DNA from: Planctomycetota bacterium
GTDB lineage: Bacteria > Planctomycetota > UBA1135 > GCA-002686595
DNA length: 56,528 nt
Reading direction: 5' to 3'
Assembly: GCA_020847695.1 (NCBI GenBank)
Contig: JADLBP010000040.1
Span: 1-56,528 of the forward strand
The notes beneath the pieces are model-generated. The model was not told the origin of the DNA. It searched no databases and saw only the letters and a program-made list of their open reading frames with translations. Shown piece after piece: positions 9,615 through 18,792 of the stretch. The translations under genes were made by a program, and so were the position numbers. Within the stretch, counting starts at the first letter, position 1. Each line of letters starts with the position of its first letter.

Positions 9615-9956
9615 GCTTTCCCCGCGCGTGGCGCGGCTCTGAGTCGGCGTGGTGTCTGCGCGCCCATCGTAGGCGGTTGCCGCGCGAACGACCAAACCTG
9701 CGCGAAGGCCCAGGACCGGCGGAGGGACACGCGGGTGGCGCGCGCGGAGCCGAGGTCGGTCACCAGCGCGCGATCGTTCGAATCACGGGTGAGCGCGCGG
9801 CTCGACGCGCGTTTCGGTGACACATCTGCAACCTTGCGCGTGCCTGTGAATGGGGTAGTTTGCTCGGCTGCGATGCGGTAGACGAAGTGGTTTCGACGAC
9901 GCATCGCGTCCGACACCGCAAAGCTCCGAACGGCCCGACCCTCTCCGTCCACCGAC
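9615..9956. other. Divergent intergenic region between the hybrid kinase and aceE
   Basis: About 340 bp. It contains the aceE promoter candidate at 9834-9861, leaving a leader of about 90 bases that ends in GTCCACCGAC before the ATG with no obvious Shine-Dalgarno. I see no gene and no clear promoter for the kinase. Confidence 0.5.
9834..9861 (+). promoter_or_regulatory. Candidate promoter of aceE
   Basis: TTGCGC (9834-9839), a 16-base spacer and TAGTTT (9856-9861), a reasonable housekeeping sigma match in an A/T-richer patch. Confidence 0.45.
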
Positions 9957-12872
9957 ATGCCGACGCCCATCGAAGGCAACACCACCTTCCGCGACGTCCC
10001 TTTCCAGCGCCCGCCGGTCGAAGCGGGTGACCAAGGCAAGCTCGCCCAGCTGATGAAGACCCCGCACGAAAGCGCACCCGGACTGCAGGTGCTCGAGAGC
10101 ATCACGACGCGCGCCTTCGCGCAGACGCAGTACATGATCCACGTCGCCAACACCCGCAAGGAGAAGCGGCCCGGCGATCCGAAGGTCGGCGGTCACCCCG
10201 CATCCTGCGCGAGCTCGATGCACATCCTCGCGGCGCTGCACCTCGCGGTGCGCCAGCCGGCGGACTTCGTGTGCTGCAAGCCGCACGCGTCGCCGGTCGA
10301 CCACTCGCTGCACCACTTGATGCAGCTCTTCCGGCGCGAGAGCGGCGTGTACCTGACGCCGACCGAGCAGAAGCGCGTGATGCACAACCTGCGGAAGTTC
10401 GCGTCCGCGGAGGATCCGGATGTCTTCCAGAGCTACCACGCTCGCACCGATCCGGACTCGTTCCACTTCCTGCCGTCGGGGTCGGTCGGCATCCCGCCCG
10501 TGGTGTCGGTGTACCTCGCGCTCGCCTATCGCTACGCCGCGGACCACCGTTGGCGCGTGCCCGAGGGCGCGCACTTCTGGTCGCTGATCGGCGACTCGGA
10601 GTTCCGTGAAGGCTCGCTGCTCGAGTGCTTGCCCGACGTCGCCGAGCGCGACCTCGCGAACGTCACGTGGATCGTCGACTACAACCGCCAGAACCTCGAC
10701 GGCACGCGCATCCCGAACGAGCGCAGCCTGCGCGGAGCGGACTGCGACCGCATCGAGCGCACCGCGACCGCCAACGGCTGGCGCGTGATCCAGGTGCGAC
10801 ACGGCTCGATCCGCAAACAGTGGTTCCAGCAGACCGACGGCGACGCGCTGCGCGAGCTCTTCGAAGGCGCGCTCTCCGACTACGAGTACCAGATGCTGAT
10901 GCTCGCGCGCGACCCGGCGGACATGCGCCGTCGCGCGATCCAAAAGGTGCCGCGCTCCGAGAAGTTGCTCGCGCGAATGAGCGACGCCGAGGTGCTCGCG
11001 CTCTTCCACGACGTCGGCGGCCACGACTTCCCGGCGCTGATCGACGCGCTGACCGAAGCGCGCATGGAGCGCGCGCGGCCGACGCTGGTGATCGCGCACA
11101 CGATCAAGGGCTGGAACCTCGAGTGCCAGGCCAACCCGTCGAACCACTCGGCGCTGCCGAACAAGAAGGAAGTCGAGAGCCTGCTCGCGCGCGCGGGGCT
11201 GTCGACCGACGACCCGTTCGCGCTGTTCCCCGAGGACTCGGCGGAAGGCCGCTGGCTCGCCGCGCGCCGCGAGCTCTTCCGGAACGGCATGGAGGAGCAC
11301 GCTCGCCTGCGAGCGGAGAACCGAGAGTGGATCCGCCGCGCGATCGACACCGACGGCGGCATCCCGGAGACGCTCGGGATCGATCTGTCGCTGTTCCCGA
11401 TCGCCCACACGCCATGGATGTGGGGGCAGATCGCCGCGAAGCTGGTGCGCATCGGCACCGCGGACGAAGGCGGGCCGGAGACCGCGACCAGCGCGCGAGC
11501 GCTCTCCGAGGAAGAACAGCGCTGGAAGACCGCCGCGGACTTCGTGCTGACGCTCTCGCCGGACGTCGGCACGTCGACCAACATCTCGCCCGCGATGGAC
11601 AGCCGGATCTACGGGCCGGACGTCGCCGAGGCGCTCGACGAGGAACTCGAGGTCGACGCTCGCCACCCGCAGCTCGTCACCAACGAAGAGGTGTGGACGC
11701 GCCACATCCGCTTCGAGATCGCCGAAGCGAACTGCATGAGCGCGGTCGCGGCGTTCGGGAAGATGGCCCACTACACGGGCCTGCCGTTCTTCCCGATCAT
11801 GACCGTGTACGACTTCTTCATCAAACGCGCGCTCGACCAGCTCTACTACAACCTCTACTGGGGCGCCGAGTTCGTGCTGATGGGCACGCCGAGCGGCGTC
11901 ACGCTCTCCTCCGAGGGCGCGCAGCACTCGTGGAAGAGCGACATCCAGATCCCCAACTTGATCACGTGGGAACCGCTGTTCGCGGTCGAGGTCGATTGGA
12001 TCCTCGCAGACGCGATCAAGCGCCACATGGAGGACACCAACGAAGGCCGCCGCGGCGTGTTGATCCGCGCGGTGACCCGCGGGATCCCGCAGAAGCTCCT
12101 GCTCGAGTACGTGCGCACGCACGCGAACTCGAAGGTCGAGGGCTCGGTGGTCGCGCCGCTGAAGCCGAAGGGCGCGGGCGCGGAGTGGGGCGAGGCGCAG
12201 GACGAAGCGATCCTGCCGGCGAAGCCCGAGGCCGAGCTGCTCGAGCGCTTGCGCGCCGACGTGCTCGCGGGCGCGTACTACCTGGTCGATTGGCGCGGCT
12301 ACGCCGGCTACGAGCCGGGCGACAACGTCGTGCACGTCTTCGCGATGGGTTCGCCGACCACCGAGGCACTGGAGGCCTCGCGCCAGCTCGCCGAGCGCGG
12401 CATCTTCGCCAACGTGATCGTCGTCACGTCACCCGAGCTCCTGCTCGGCATCCTCGGCGAGAAGGACGGCTACCAGCACCTCCGCGACCGTCTCGGCATC
12501 GACGGCGATCTCCACGCGACCTCGGGCGCGGCGACCGACGAGCCCGAGCTCGTCTCGATCGCCGGGCGCCGAGTCCCGATCGTCGCGGTGTGCGACGGCG
12601 AGGCGGGCCTGCTCGACAACATCGGCTCGATCGTCGGCGTCAAGCAACGCACGCTCGCGGTCCGCAAGTTCTCGAAGTGCGGCCGCCCCGATCAGATCTA
12701 CGCGTACCAGCACCTCGACGCCGGTTCGATCGTCGAAGCGTGCGGTCAGGCGCTGTCGGAGACCGCGCTCGAGGACCTGCGCGTGTCGCCGGCGCTGCTC
12801 GAGCGCCTCGCGGGCCGGGCGCCGGCTCGCGAGCGCGATTGGCGGACCCTGTGGCCGGGCGCGTCGCACTGA
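9957..12872 (+). CDS. aceE: Pyruvate dehydrogenase E1 component, homodimeric (AceE-like)
   Basis: A thiamine-diphosphate enzyme of 971 aa, longer than the roughly 890 aa of enterobacterial AceE. It decarboxylates pyruvate and passes acetyl to a lipoyl E2. The thiamine-diphosphate signature runs from GDSEFREGSL to NRQNLDG at about 211-244, aligning with GDGEMDEP...CNLQRLDGP of E. coli AceE from memory. Downstream, GTPSGVTLSSEGAQHSW parallels the GTSGRTTLNGEGLQHEDG region of AceE. E2 and E3 are not adjacent. The NUDIX gene follows 34 bases later on the same strand. It could instead act on another 2-oxo acid; the family (AceE/transketolase-like) is safer than the exact substrate. Confidence 0.85.
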   Translation: MPTPIEGNTTFRDVPFQRPPVEAGDQGKLAQLMKTPHESAPGLQVLESITTRAFAQTQYMIHVANTRKEKRPGDPKVGGHPASCASSMHILAALHLAVRQPADFVCCKPHASPVDHSLHHLMQLFRRESGVYLTPTEQKRVMHNLRKFASAEDPDVFQSYHARTDPDSFHFLPSGSVGIPPVVSVYLALAYRYAADHRWRVPEGAHFWSLIGDSEFREGSLLECLPDVAERDLANVTWIVDYNRQNLDGTRIPNERSLRGADCDRIERTATANGWRVIQVRHGSIRKQWFQQTDGDALRELFEGALSDYEYQMLMLARDPADMRRRAIQKVPRSEKLLARMSDAEVLALFHDVGGHDFPALIDALTEARMERARPTLVIAHTIKGWNLECQANPSNHSALPNKKEVESLLARAGLSTDDPFALFPEDSAEGRWLAARRELFRNGMEEHARLRAENREWIRRAIDTDGGIPETLGIDLSLFPIAHTPWMWGQIAAKLVRIGTADEGGPETATSARALSEEEQRWKTAADFVLTLSPDVGTSTNISPAMDSRIYGPDVAEALDEELEVDARHPQLVTNEEVWTRHIRFEIAEANCMSAVAAFGKMAHYTGLPFFPIMTVYDFFIKRALDQLYYNLYWGAEFVLMGTPSGVTLSSEGAQHSWKSDIQIPNLITWEPLFAVEVDWILADAIKRHMEDTNEGRRGVLIRAVTRGIPQKLLLEYVRTHANSKVEGSVVAPLKPKGAGAEWGEAQDEAILPAKPEAELLERLRADVLAGAYYLVDWRGYAGYEPGDNVVHVFAMGSPTTEALEASRQLAERGIFANVIVVTSPELLLGILGEKDGYQHLRDRLGIDGDLHATSGAATDEPELVSIAGRRVPIVAVCDGEAGLLDNIGSIVGVKQRTLAVRKFSKCGRPDQIYAYQHLDAGSIVEACGQALSETALEDLRVSPALLERLAGRAPARERDWRTLWPGASH

Positions 12873-12906
12873 CCGCCCGCAACGGATCGATCGGACACGA
12901 ACGTCG

Positions 12907-13485
12907 ATGAGCGCCGAGCCGCGCGAGCCGTCGCCGCAGCCGTTCCGTCCGTTCGATCGGCTGTCGAGCGAGCGCATCTACGACTCGCGCTGGTGCGGTC
13001 TGCGCAAGGACTGGATCCGTCTGCCCGACGGCCACGAGCAGGACTACCACGTCTTCGAGGTCGACGACGCGATCGTCGTCGTGCCGGTCTTCCCCGACGG
13101 CGACATCGCGCTGCTGTGGCAGTACCGCTACGTCCACGGCAAGACGCATTGGGAAGTGCCCGCCGGACGGATCGCGCCCGGCGAAGCGCCCGAGGCGGCG
13201 GCGCTGCGCGAGCTCGCCGAGGAAGCCGGCTGCACGACGAAGCGGCTCGTCCGCCTGCCGGGCTTCTATCCGATCAACGGCATCAGCCCCCACTACGCGC
13301 ACGCGTTCGTCGCTCTCGATTGCGAGCCCAACGACGGACCCGCGCCGGAGCGCAGCGAGCAGATCACCGTCCATCGCTTCCGCGAGGCCGAAGTGCGCGC
13401 GTTGCTCGCCGCGGGAGAGATCGCGGACGGCTTCACCGCGCTCGCGCTGTTCTACTACCTCGCGAGCGCGCACTCGCGCCGCTGA
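12907..13485 (+). CDS. NUDIX hydrolase, ADP-ribose pyrophosphatase-like
   Basis: A 192-aa protein with a complete Nudix box, GRIAPGEAPEAAALREL followed by AEEAG, matching G-x5-E-x7-RE-x2-EE-x-G. The preceding VPAGRI and the FYPINGISPHYAHAFVA segment resemble ADP-sugar pyrophosphatases, which hydrolyse ADP-ribose and related nucleotide sugars. The start is ATG 12907. It lies 34 bases after aceE and may share its transcript; the link to pyruvate dehydrogenase is not obvious. Its stop is 13 bases from the stop of the convergent sigma factor gene. Confidence 0.88.
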   Translation: MSAEPREPSPQPFRPFDRLSSERIYDSRWCGLRKDWIRLPDGHEQDYHVFEVDDAIVVVPVFPDGDIALLWQYRYVHGKTHWEVPAGRIAPGEAPEAAALRELAEEAGCTTKRLVRLPGFYPINGISPHYAHAFVALDCEPNDGPAPERSEQITVHRFREAEVRALLAAGEIADGFTALALFYYLASAHSRR

Positions 13486-13498
13486 ACCGCGCGACGAC

Positions 13499-16400
13499 TC
13501 AGCGCGACGACGGCAAGCGCAAGAGGAGTCCAGACTCTCCGCGGCCCTCGAGCGGCACGTGGAAGGGCGCCTGGCCGTCGCGCAGCACCTCCAACAGCAC
13601 CGCGTCGAACGGGATCGCGATCCGCAGGCGCCCCGGAGCGAGCAGCTCCGGCCCGTCGCGCAGCCCCGCGGGATCGACGCTGACGGTCTCCAGGAAGACG
13701 TGGGAGTCCTTCGAGCCTCCGTCGACGCTGACGACGAAGTAGGTGAACGGCTTCTCGAGCTGGAAGCCCCGCGCGTCGGACACGCCTGCGAAGCTCGCGG
13801 TGACGGCGCCGCGCGCGCCGAGCACGCGCACGGTGCAGCGCCCCACCCACGGCGGCGCGGAGACGGGCTCGCCGGAGAACTCGCCGGCGGGCGTCGCATC
13901 GGCGCTCGTGAGCAACGAGAGCTCGAGCGGCCGTCGCGGCGACGTGAGATCGACCGGGAGCGCGAGCTCGACCCGACGGTCGAGCGCGATCGTCGGATCG
14001 ACGTCGAAGCCGAAGAGCTCGTTCAACTCTGGCACTCGCACCTCGACGCGGAACGCGCGCGCCGGGACGCCGACCAACGCGGCGACGCCGCGGGTGTCGC
14101 ACGGCACCGAGTTCAACCAGTACGAGGAGCTGATCATCGTCGGCAGCGGCGTGCCGTCGCTCTCCGAGCAGATCACGCGCGCCCCCTGCACCGCGGCGCC
14201 GCGCGCGTCGACGACGTGGACGTCGATCGTCGCGGCTCGGTCGAGCGGGTAGTCGAGCACCGCCTCGCCCGCGGGATACTCGCGCGGCGCGACGAACAGC
14301 GGAGCGTAGCCCTCCGCGCGCACCCAGAGCCACCACGTGCCGGGTCGACCCGCGAACAGCCGGAACTCTCCGTCCGCCTCGCGGAAGTTGCGCGCGGCGA
14401 CCACGCGCGAGCCCTGCACTCCGACGCGTTGCGCGACCACGCGGAAGTACTCGATCGGCACGCCGGACAGCCGCGAATGGAGCCGGCCGCGGAAGCTCAG
14501 CGTGTTCTCCGCGCGCGCATCGAGCTCCAGCTCGACCCCGGTCTGCCCGCCGGCGACCCTCGCGACCGCGCGCGCCGAGGTCGCGCCCGGCGGCGTCGCG
14601 CCGAGCTCGTACTCGCGCCCATCGGTGCCGTCGAGCACGAACTCACCGTTCGAGTCGGTCCGCGCGCGCGCGAAGAGCAACGACGCATCGAGCTTCGGCA
14701 CCCAGAGCTCGCGCAGCTCGGCGACGTACTCGCCGGCGAGCCGCGCCTGCACGTCGCACTCGGCGACCGGGGCACCGTCGGCGTCGACGACGCGGCCGAC
14801 GATCGGCTGCGAAGGTTCGAGCTCGAGCACCAGTTCGCCGGACGAATCGGCGAGCGAGAACGGCCGGCCGAAGCTCGTCGCGTAGCCCGGAGCGGAGGCG
14901 CGCAGGAACCCGCGCTGCTCCCGCGCGAGCGAGAGCACGACGCGCCCGTCGGCGTCGGCGACGAGTTCGGTGCGCGGGTCGCTCGACGGCCCGAGCACCC
15001 GAACGGTCGCACCCGCGAGCGGCGTGCCTGCGCGACCGAGCACGCGAGCGACCAGCTCGACGCCTTCGTGCAACACGAAGTCGAGCTCGTCGGTCGGCCC
15101 GCTGATCGAGCGCGTGTCCTCGACGTAACCCGCGCGGGTCGCGCGGACCTCGTGCGCGGTCGCGGCGAGGGCGGCGAACTCGAAGCGTCCATCCGCGCCG
15201 GATCGGACCCGTTGGCGCACGAACGTGCGATAGCTGACTCCCGCGTGCCCCGCGGAGCGTCCGCGCCCGCGACGATCGTGGTTCGCCGCTCCGAGCTCGA
15301 CGTCGGCGAGCGGATTGCCGCGCGGATCGGTGATGCGGCCGCGCACGCGCCACGCCGGCGCGAGCGTCAGCTCGACGTCGGCGACCGCCGCCGGTCGCTC
15401 GAGCTGCGCGGAGAGCCCGGCGATCGCGACCTCGTCGCCGCGCGTCGCGATCACCGAGAACTCCTGCGGCAGCCCGCGGAACTCGAAGCGACCGTCGGAG
15501 TCGGTGACGACGGTCGCGGCCGGATCGACCGGCGAGCCGGCGTCGACGAATGGCCGCAGATCGCGGAAGAGCGTCACGGTGCTGCCGCCCGCGGGCGCGC
15601 CGGCGGCGTCGAGCACGCGCCCGGCGACCGACGAGGCGGCCGGCAACGTCCACGCGACCTCGCGAGCCTCGAGCGCTCCGTCGACGTCGGCCGCTTCGAG
15701 CGGCGCGAGCGCGAGTTCACCGCCGAGCGCGGCGTCGGAGCCCGCGGTGGCGAGGAGCACGCCACGGCCGACCGGCACCGCGAACGCGAGGCGTCCGAAC
15801 TCGTCGGTCCGTCGACGTTCGGCTTCGCGACCGGCGATGCGCACGTCGACGTCCAGCTCGGCGAGCGGGAGCCCGTCGAGGTCGCGGACGACCGAGACCC
15901 GCCACGGTTGGACGCGCGGTTCCGGCGCGACGCTCAGCCGCTCGAAGCCGGTCGCAGCCTGCGCGACGTCCGGTCCGGACAGCGCCGACGGGCTCGCGAC
16001 CACGGTCGAATCCGCGCTCGCGGCGTCGACCGCGCCCGCGTCGTCGAGCAGCCAGCGACCGAAGAACAGCGCGACCAACACCACGCCGAGCAACGCGGCG
16101 AGCTTCGCGCGCCACGCACCGTCCGCGCCGCGCGCGAGTTGCCGCGAAACCTCGAGCGAAGCGCCGCGCGGCAGCGCGAGCGGCAGCAACGCGAGCGTCC
16201 ATTGCTCGCGGCCGCCCGAACGAGCGTCCAGACGCTCCCGCAGCAACGCGAGTCCCCGCTTCAGCCGGGTGCGCACCGTCTCGAGCGGCACGCCGAGTCG
16301 CTCGGCGACTTCGGCGGGCGACAGGTCCTCGTAGAAGCGCAGCAGGATCGTCGCGCGGTACGGTTCACGCAACGCGACCAGCGCGTCGATCACCGCGCGG

Positions 16401-16732
16401 CGCGCGTTCTCGCGCTCGACGATCTCGTCGGTCGACGGCAGGCCTTCCGGGCGCGCGACCGCCTGCTCGCGCGCGTCGCGGCGGCCCGAACCGCGCCGAT
16501 GCTGCAACGCGTGGTTCTGAACGACGCGCCGGAACCAGCCCTCGAGCGGCCGCGACGCGTCGGGCCGCGAGCGCAGGTACGACACCCACGTGTCCTGCGC
16601 GACGTCCTCGGCGTCCTCGCGATCGAACACCAAGCGCGACGCGAGCGCATGGACGAACGACGAGTGCGCGAGCAGCGCTTCGGGGGATTCCGAACTCATG
16701 GCGGGATCGATCGGTGATTCGTCGTGCTCCAT
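13499..16732 (-). CDS. Membrane-anchored ECF sigma factor with a large extracytoplasmic carboxypeptidase-regulatory-like region
   Basis: A single 1077-aa frame. Residues about 24-90 are sigma region 2 (DREDAEDVAQDTWVSYLRSR), and about 105-170 are region 4 with its helix-turn-helix (LSPAEVAERLGVPLETVRTR). One transmembrane helix follows at about 209-229 (LAALLGVVLVALFFGRWLL). The remaining roughly 840 residues should be outside the cytoplasm. They contain several beta-sandwich repeats of the carboxypeptidase-regulatory/Cna-B type, for example GRVLDAAGAPAGGSTVTL, GRITDPRGNPLADVELG and GRVVDADGAPVAECDV. No anti-sigma gene adjoins it. ECF factors with long C-terminal extensions are known in Planctomycetes. 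Signal-dependent release or conformational control of the sigma part is an inference. The start is ATG 16732; ATG 16699 is an alternative. Confidence 0.88.
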   Translation of the reverse strand: MEHDESPIDPAMSSESPEALLAHSSFVHALASRLVFDREDAEDVAQDTWVSYLRSRPDASRPLEGWFRRVVQNHALQHRRGSGRRDAREQAVARPEGLPSTDEIVERENARRAVIDALVALREPYRATILLRFYEDLSPAEVAERLGVPLETVRTRLKRGLALLRERLDARSGGREQWTLALLPLALPRGASLEVSRQLARGADGAWRAKLAALLGVVLVALFFGRWLLDDAGAVDAASADSTVVASPSALSGPDVAQAATGFERLSVAPEPRVQPWRVSVVRDLDGLPLAELDVDVRIAGREAERRRTDEFGRLAFAVPVGRGVLLATAGSDAALGGELALAPLEAADVDGALEAREVAWTLPAASSVAGRVLDAAGAPAGGSTVTLFRDLRPFVDAGSPVDPAATVVTDSDGRFEFRGLPQEFSVIATRGDEVAIAGLSAQLERPAAVADVELTLAPAWRVRGRITDPRGNPLADVELGAANHDRRGRGRSAGHAGVSYRTFVRQRVRSGADGRFEFAALAATAHEVRATRAGYVEDTRSISGPTDELDFVLHEGVELVARVLGRAGTPLAGATVRVLGPSSDPRTELVADADGRVVLSLAREQRGFLRASAPGYATSFGRPFSLADSSGELVLELEPSQPIVGRVVDADGAPVAECDVQARLAGEYVAELRELWVPKLDASLLFARARTDSNGEFVLDGTDGREYELGATPPGATSARAVARVAGGQTGVELELDARAENTLSFRGRLHSRLSGVPIEYFRVVAQRVGVQGSRVVAARNFREADGEFRLFAGRPGTWWLWVRAEGYAPLFVAPREYPAGEAVLDYPLDRAATIDVHVVDARGAAVQGARVICSESDGTPLPTMISSSYWLNSVPCDTRGVAALVGVPARAFRVEVRVPELNELFGFDVDPTIALDRRVELALPVDLTSPRRPLELSLLTSADATPAGEFSGEPVSAPPWVGRCTVRVLGARGAVTASFAGVSDARGFQLEKPFTYFVVSVDGGSKDSHVFLETVSVDPAGLRDGPELLAPGRLRIAIPFDAVLLEVLRDGQAPFHVPLEGRGESGLLLRLPSSR

Positions 16733-16989
16733 GCCGCTCGACTCGCTCGGGGTTCAGCGACTCTCCCTCTCTCCGACCCCACTGTATCCGAGGTCCAACG
16801 CCGCGGTCGGGCGCTCGAACCGGCGAGGACTCGGAATTCGTTGAACCCTTTCGGGGCCGCGCGACGTGTTGTCCTGCGGTCGCGCTTCCGCGCCAACCCG
16901 TCTCCCTCGTCTCTCACCCGGCTCGGAGGCGCGACCTGTTCTCCTCCCCGTGCGGCCGCGCACAGCGCGATCGGCCACCGGAGTCGACT

Positions 16990-17020
16990 CGCGTGCGGCC
17001 CGTGGGCCACGCCGCACGCG
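16990..17020 (-). terminator. Hairpin just after the GT39-like gene
   Basis: A perfect 9-bp stem, CGCGTGCGG/CCGCACGCG, with a 13-base loop begins 1 base after the stop codon at 17022. No T tract follows, so it may be an mRNA 3'-end hairpin rather than a classical intrinsic terminator. The rest of the gap to the sigma gene (16733-16989) shows no gene. Confidence 0.45.
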
Positions 17021-17021
17021 T

Positions 17022-18740
17022 TCAGCGACCGCTTGCGAGTTCGATCAAGCGCATCGCCGGCCCCGGTCGGTCGACCTGCCAGAGCGCGGTCAGCGGGAAC
17101 TGCATCTCGGTCGGCAAGAACGCTTCGACCGGCGCGTTGCCCGACCGCGACGGGCGGACTTGCCAGGCTTCGCGGCCTTCGGCGGCGAGCGCGTCGAGCC
17201 GCGAGCCGTGTCCGTCGCGATCGACCAGGAGCACGTGGGTGACGCCGAGCGCTTCGAAGAGCTCGCGCGGCGTCGCGCCGCGCGCCGCGAGCGCCGGTTG
17301 CACGCCGTACTCGCCGGTCCGCGGATCGACACCGAGCAGCTCCTCGACGAACACCGCGTCGAGCCCGAGTCGCTCGGGCGGATACGCGCCGAGCTTCAGG
17401 AACTCGAGTCGGTTCGCCTCGCGTTGGCGCAGCTCGCGCAAGCTCGCGAGCCGCTCGAGCGAGCTGCGATCGAGGTCGACCGCCGGTCCGTAGTGGTCGA
17501 TCGCGACGCGCGCGCCCTGCGGCAGCTCGGCGAGCCGTCGCTCCGCCTCTGCGCGCGTGTCCTCGCGCGCGAGCACGACGTCGAAGCGCACCGCCTGCAC
17601 CAGCGGCACCGCGAGCAAGACCGCGACGATCGAGCGCGTCGCCGGCCGCGTCCACGCGAGCTCGACCGTCCGCGCGGCGAACAACGCGAGCACGGTGCCG
17701 ACCGGCAACAGGTAGCGCACGTGGTCGCTCGGGTTGGTCAGGAAGAACACGCCGATGCCGAGCGTGAAGACGAAGAGCATCGTCCAGCGTCGCTCGCGCG
17801 CCCAGACGAAGAGTCCGACGACGCCGAGCACGACCAGCACCGGGTCGTACGCGAAGAACGAGACGGCGAGGTGCTCGACCGAGCTCCACGAGAGGCCGAG
17901 GCGCACCGCCTGGCCGCCGACGGAGAAGTTGCCGGACGCGAGTTCGCCGCCGACGACGTCCGACTGCGGCACGCGGCCGTAGCGCAGGTAGTAGGGATGC
18001 CCGACGAGCAACGCGAGCACGGCGAACCCCGCGACCGCGATCACGCCGCGGGCGATCCTCCGCCGCCAGCCCGCGCCATCGGTCGTGCCCGGCGCAGCAG
18101 CCCACGCGAGACCGACCAGCCCGAGGAAGATCAGCCCCGACTGATGGCACGCGAACGCGAGCGCGGCGAAGAGCGCCGCCGCGAGCAGCGAGAAGACGCG
18201 GCCGTCGCTCGCGTGCTTCGCCGCCGAGCCGACCGCGAGCAACCCGAAGAACACGACGGGGATCCACGGTCGCTCGTGCGTCGAGAGCTGGACGTGCAAC
18301 AGCGACGTGCCGACCAGGAATGCGGCCGCCCACGCGCCCGACTTCAGTCCGAGCGCGCGCGCCGCGGCGAACGCGGCGAGCGCCGACAACGCGCCGAACA
18401 GCGCGATCAGCACGCGCGCCGGGATCTGCACGATCGCCGGCGAGTCGAGCGCTCGCACCTTGAACTCGTCGGCGGAATGCCACGCGCCGACCGCGCGTCC
18501 GACCGCGTACTCGCCGCCGTAGATCGGCAGCAGGAGATACGGGATCAGGTACGGATACGACGAATACTTGCCGACCGGCGGGATCAGGTCCTTGTCCTTC
18601 GCCATGCCGAGCGCGTTCTTGACCACGTGCGTGTCGGGCACGTAGTTGCGCGGCGCGCCGTGGCCGATCGGCGCGAGCCGCAACACGAGCGGCAACAGCA
18701 GCAGGACCAGGAACGCGCCGAAGATCGCCTTGAAGCTCAC
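17022..18740 (-). CDS. Polyprenol-phosphate-sugar-dependent membrane glycosyltransferase, GT39/ArnT-like
   Basis: A 572-aa polytopic protein with about ten or more predicted membrane helices. The first is near residues 4-24 (IFGAFLVLLLLPLVLRL). The early extracytoplasmic loop contains NYVPDTHVVKNAL and GKYSSYPYLIPYLLLP, where GT39/ArnT enzymes carry catalytic acidic residues, and a later loop has HERPWIP. The C-terminal roughly 180 residues form a soluble extracytoplasmic domain. Such enzymes move a sugar or aminosugar from a lipid carrier to lipid A, protein or glycan; the acceptor here is unknown. The start is GTG 18740 and the ribosome site is weak. It lies 52 bases downstream of rho on the same strand. 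Confidence 0.8.
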   Translation of the reverse strand: MSFKAIFGAFLVLLLLPLVLRLAPIGHGAPRNYVPDTHVVKNALGMAKDKDLIPPVGKYSSYPYLIPYLLLPIYGGEYAVGRAVGAWHSADEFKVRALDSPAIVQIPARVLIALFGALSALAAFAAARALGLKSGAWAAAFLVGTSLLHVQLSTHERPWIPVVFFGLLAVGSAAKHASDGRVFSLLAAALFAALAFACHQSGLIFLGLVGLAWAAAPGTTDGAGWRRRIARGVIAVAGFAVLALLVGHPYYLRYGRVPQSDVVGGELASGNFSVGGQAVRLGLSWSSVEHLAVSFFAYDPVLVVLGVVGLFVWARERRWTMLFVFTLGIGVFFLTNPSDHVRYLLPVGTVLALFAARTVELAWTRPATRSIVAVLLAVPLVQAVRFDVVLAREDTRAEAERRLAELPQGARVAIDHYGPAVDLDRSSLERLASLRELRQREANRLEFLKLGAYPPERLGLDAVFVEELLGVDPRTGEYGVQPALAARGATPRELFEALGVTHVLLVDRDGHGSRLDALAAEGREAWQVRPSRSGNAPVEAFLPTEMQFPLTALWQVDRPGPAMRLIELASGR

Positions 18741-18792
18741 GCGGGGGCTCGGGGGAGGACGGCGCGGACGAGGGGCGCGTCCGCGCGCGGGG

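Noticed and set aside
9783-12335. An 850-aa minus-strand frame antisense to aceE.
   Set aside because: A shadow frame of low-complexity Arg/Ala/Val composition; the plus strand carries the conserved thiamine-diphosphate enzyme motifs.
13559-16717. A 1052-aa plus-strand frame antisense to the sigma-factor fusion.
   Set aside because: Composition is Arg/Ala/Glu-dominated with no domains; the minus strand has sigma regions, a TM helix and beta repeats in one frame.
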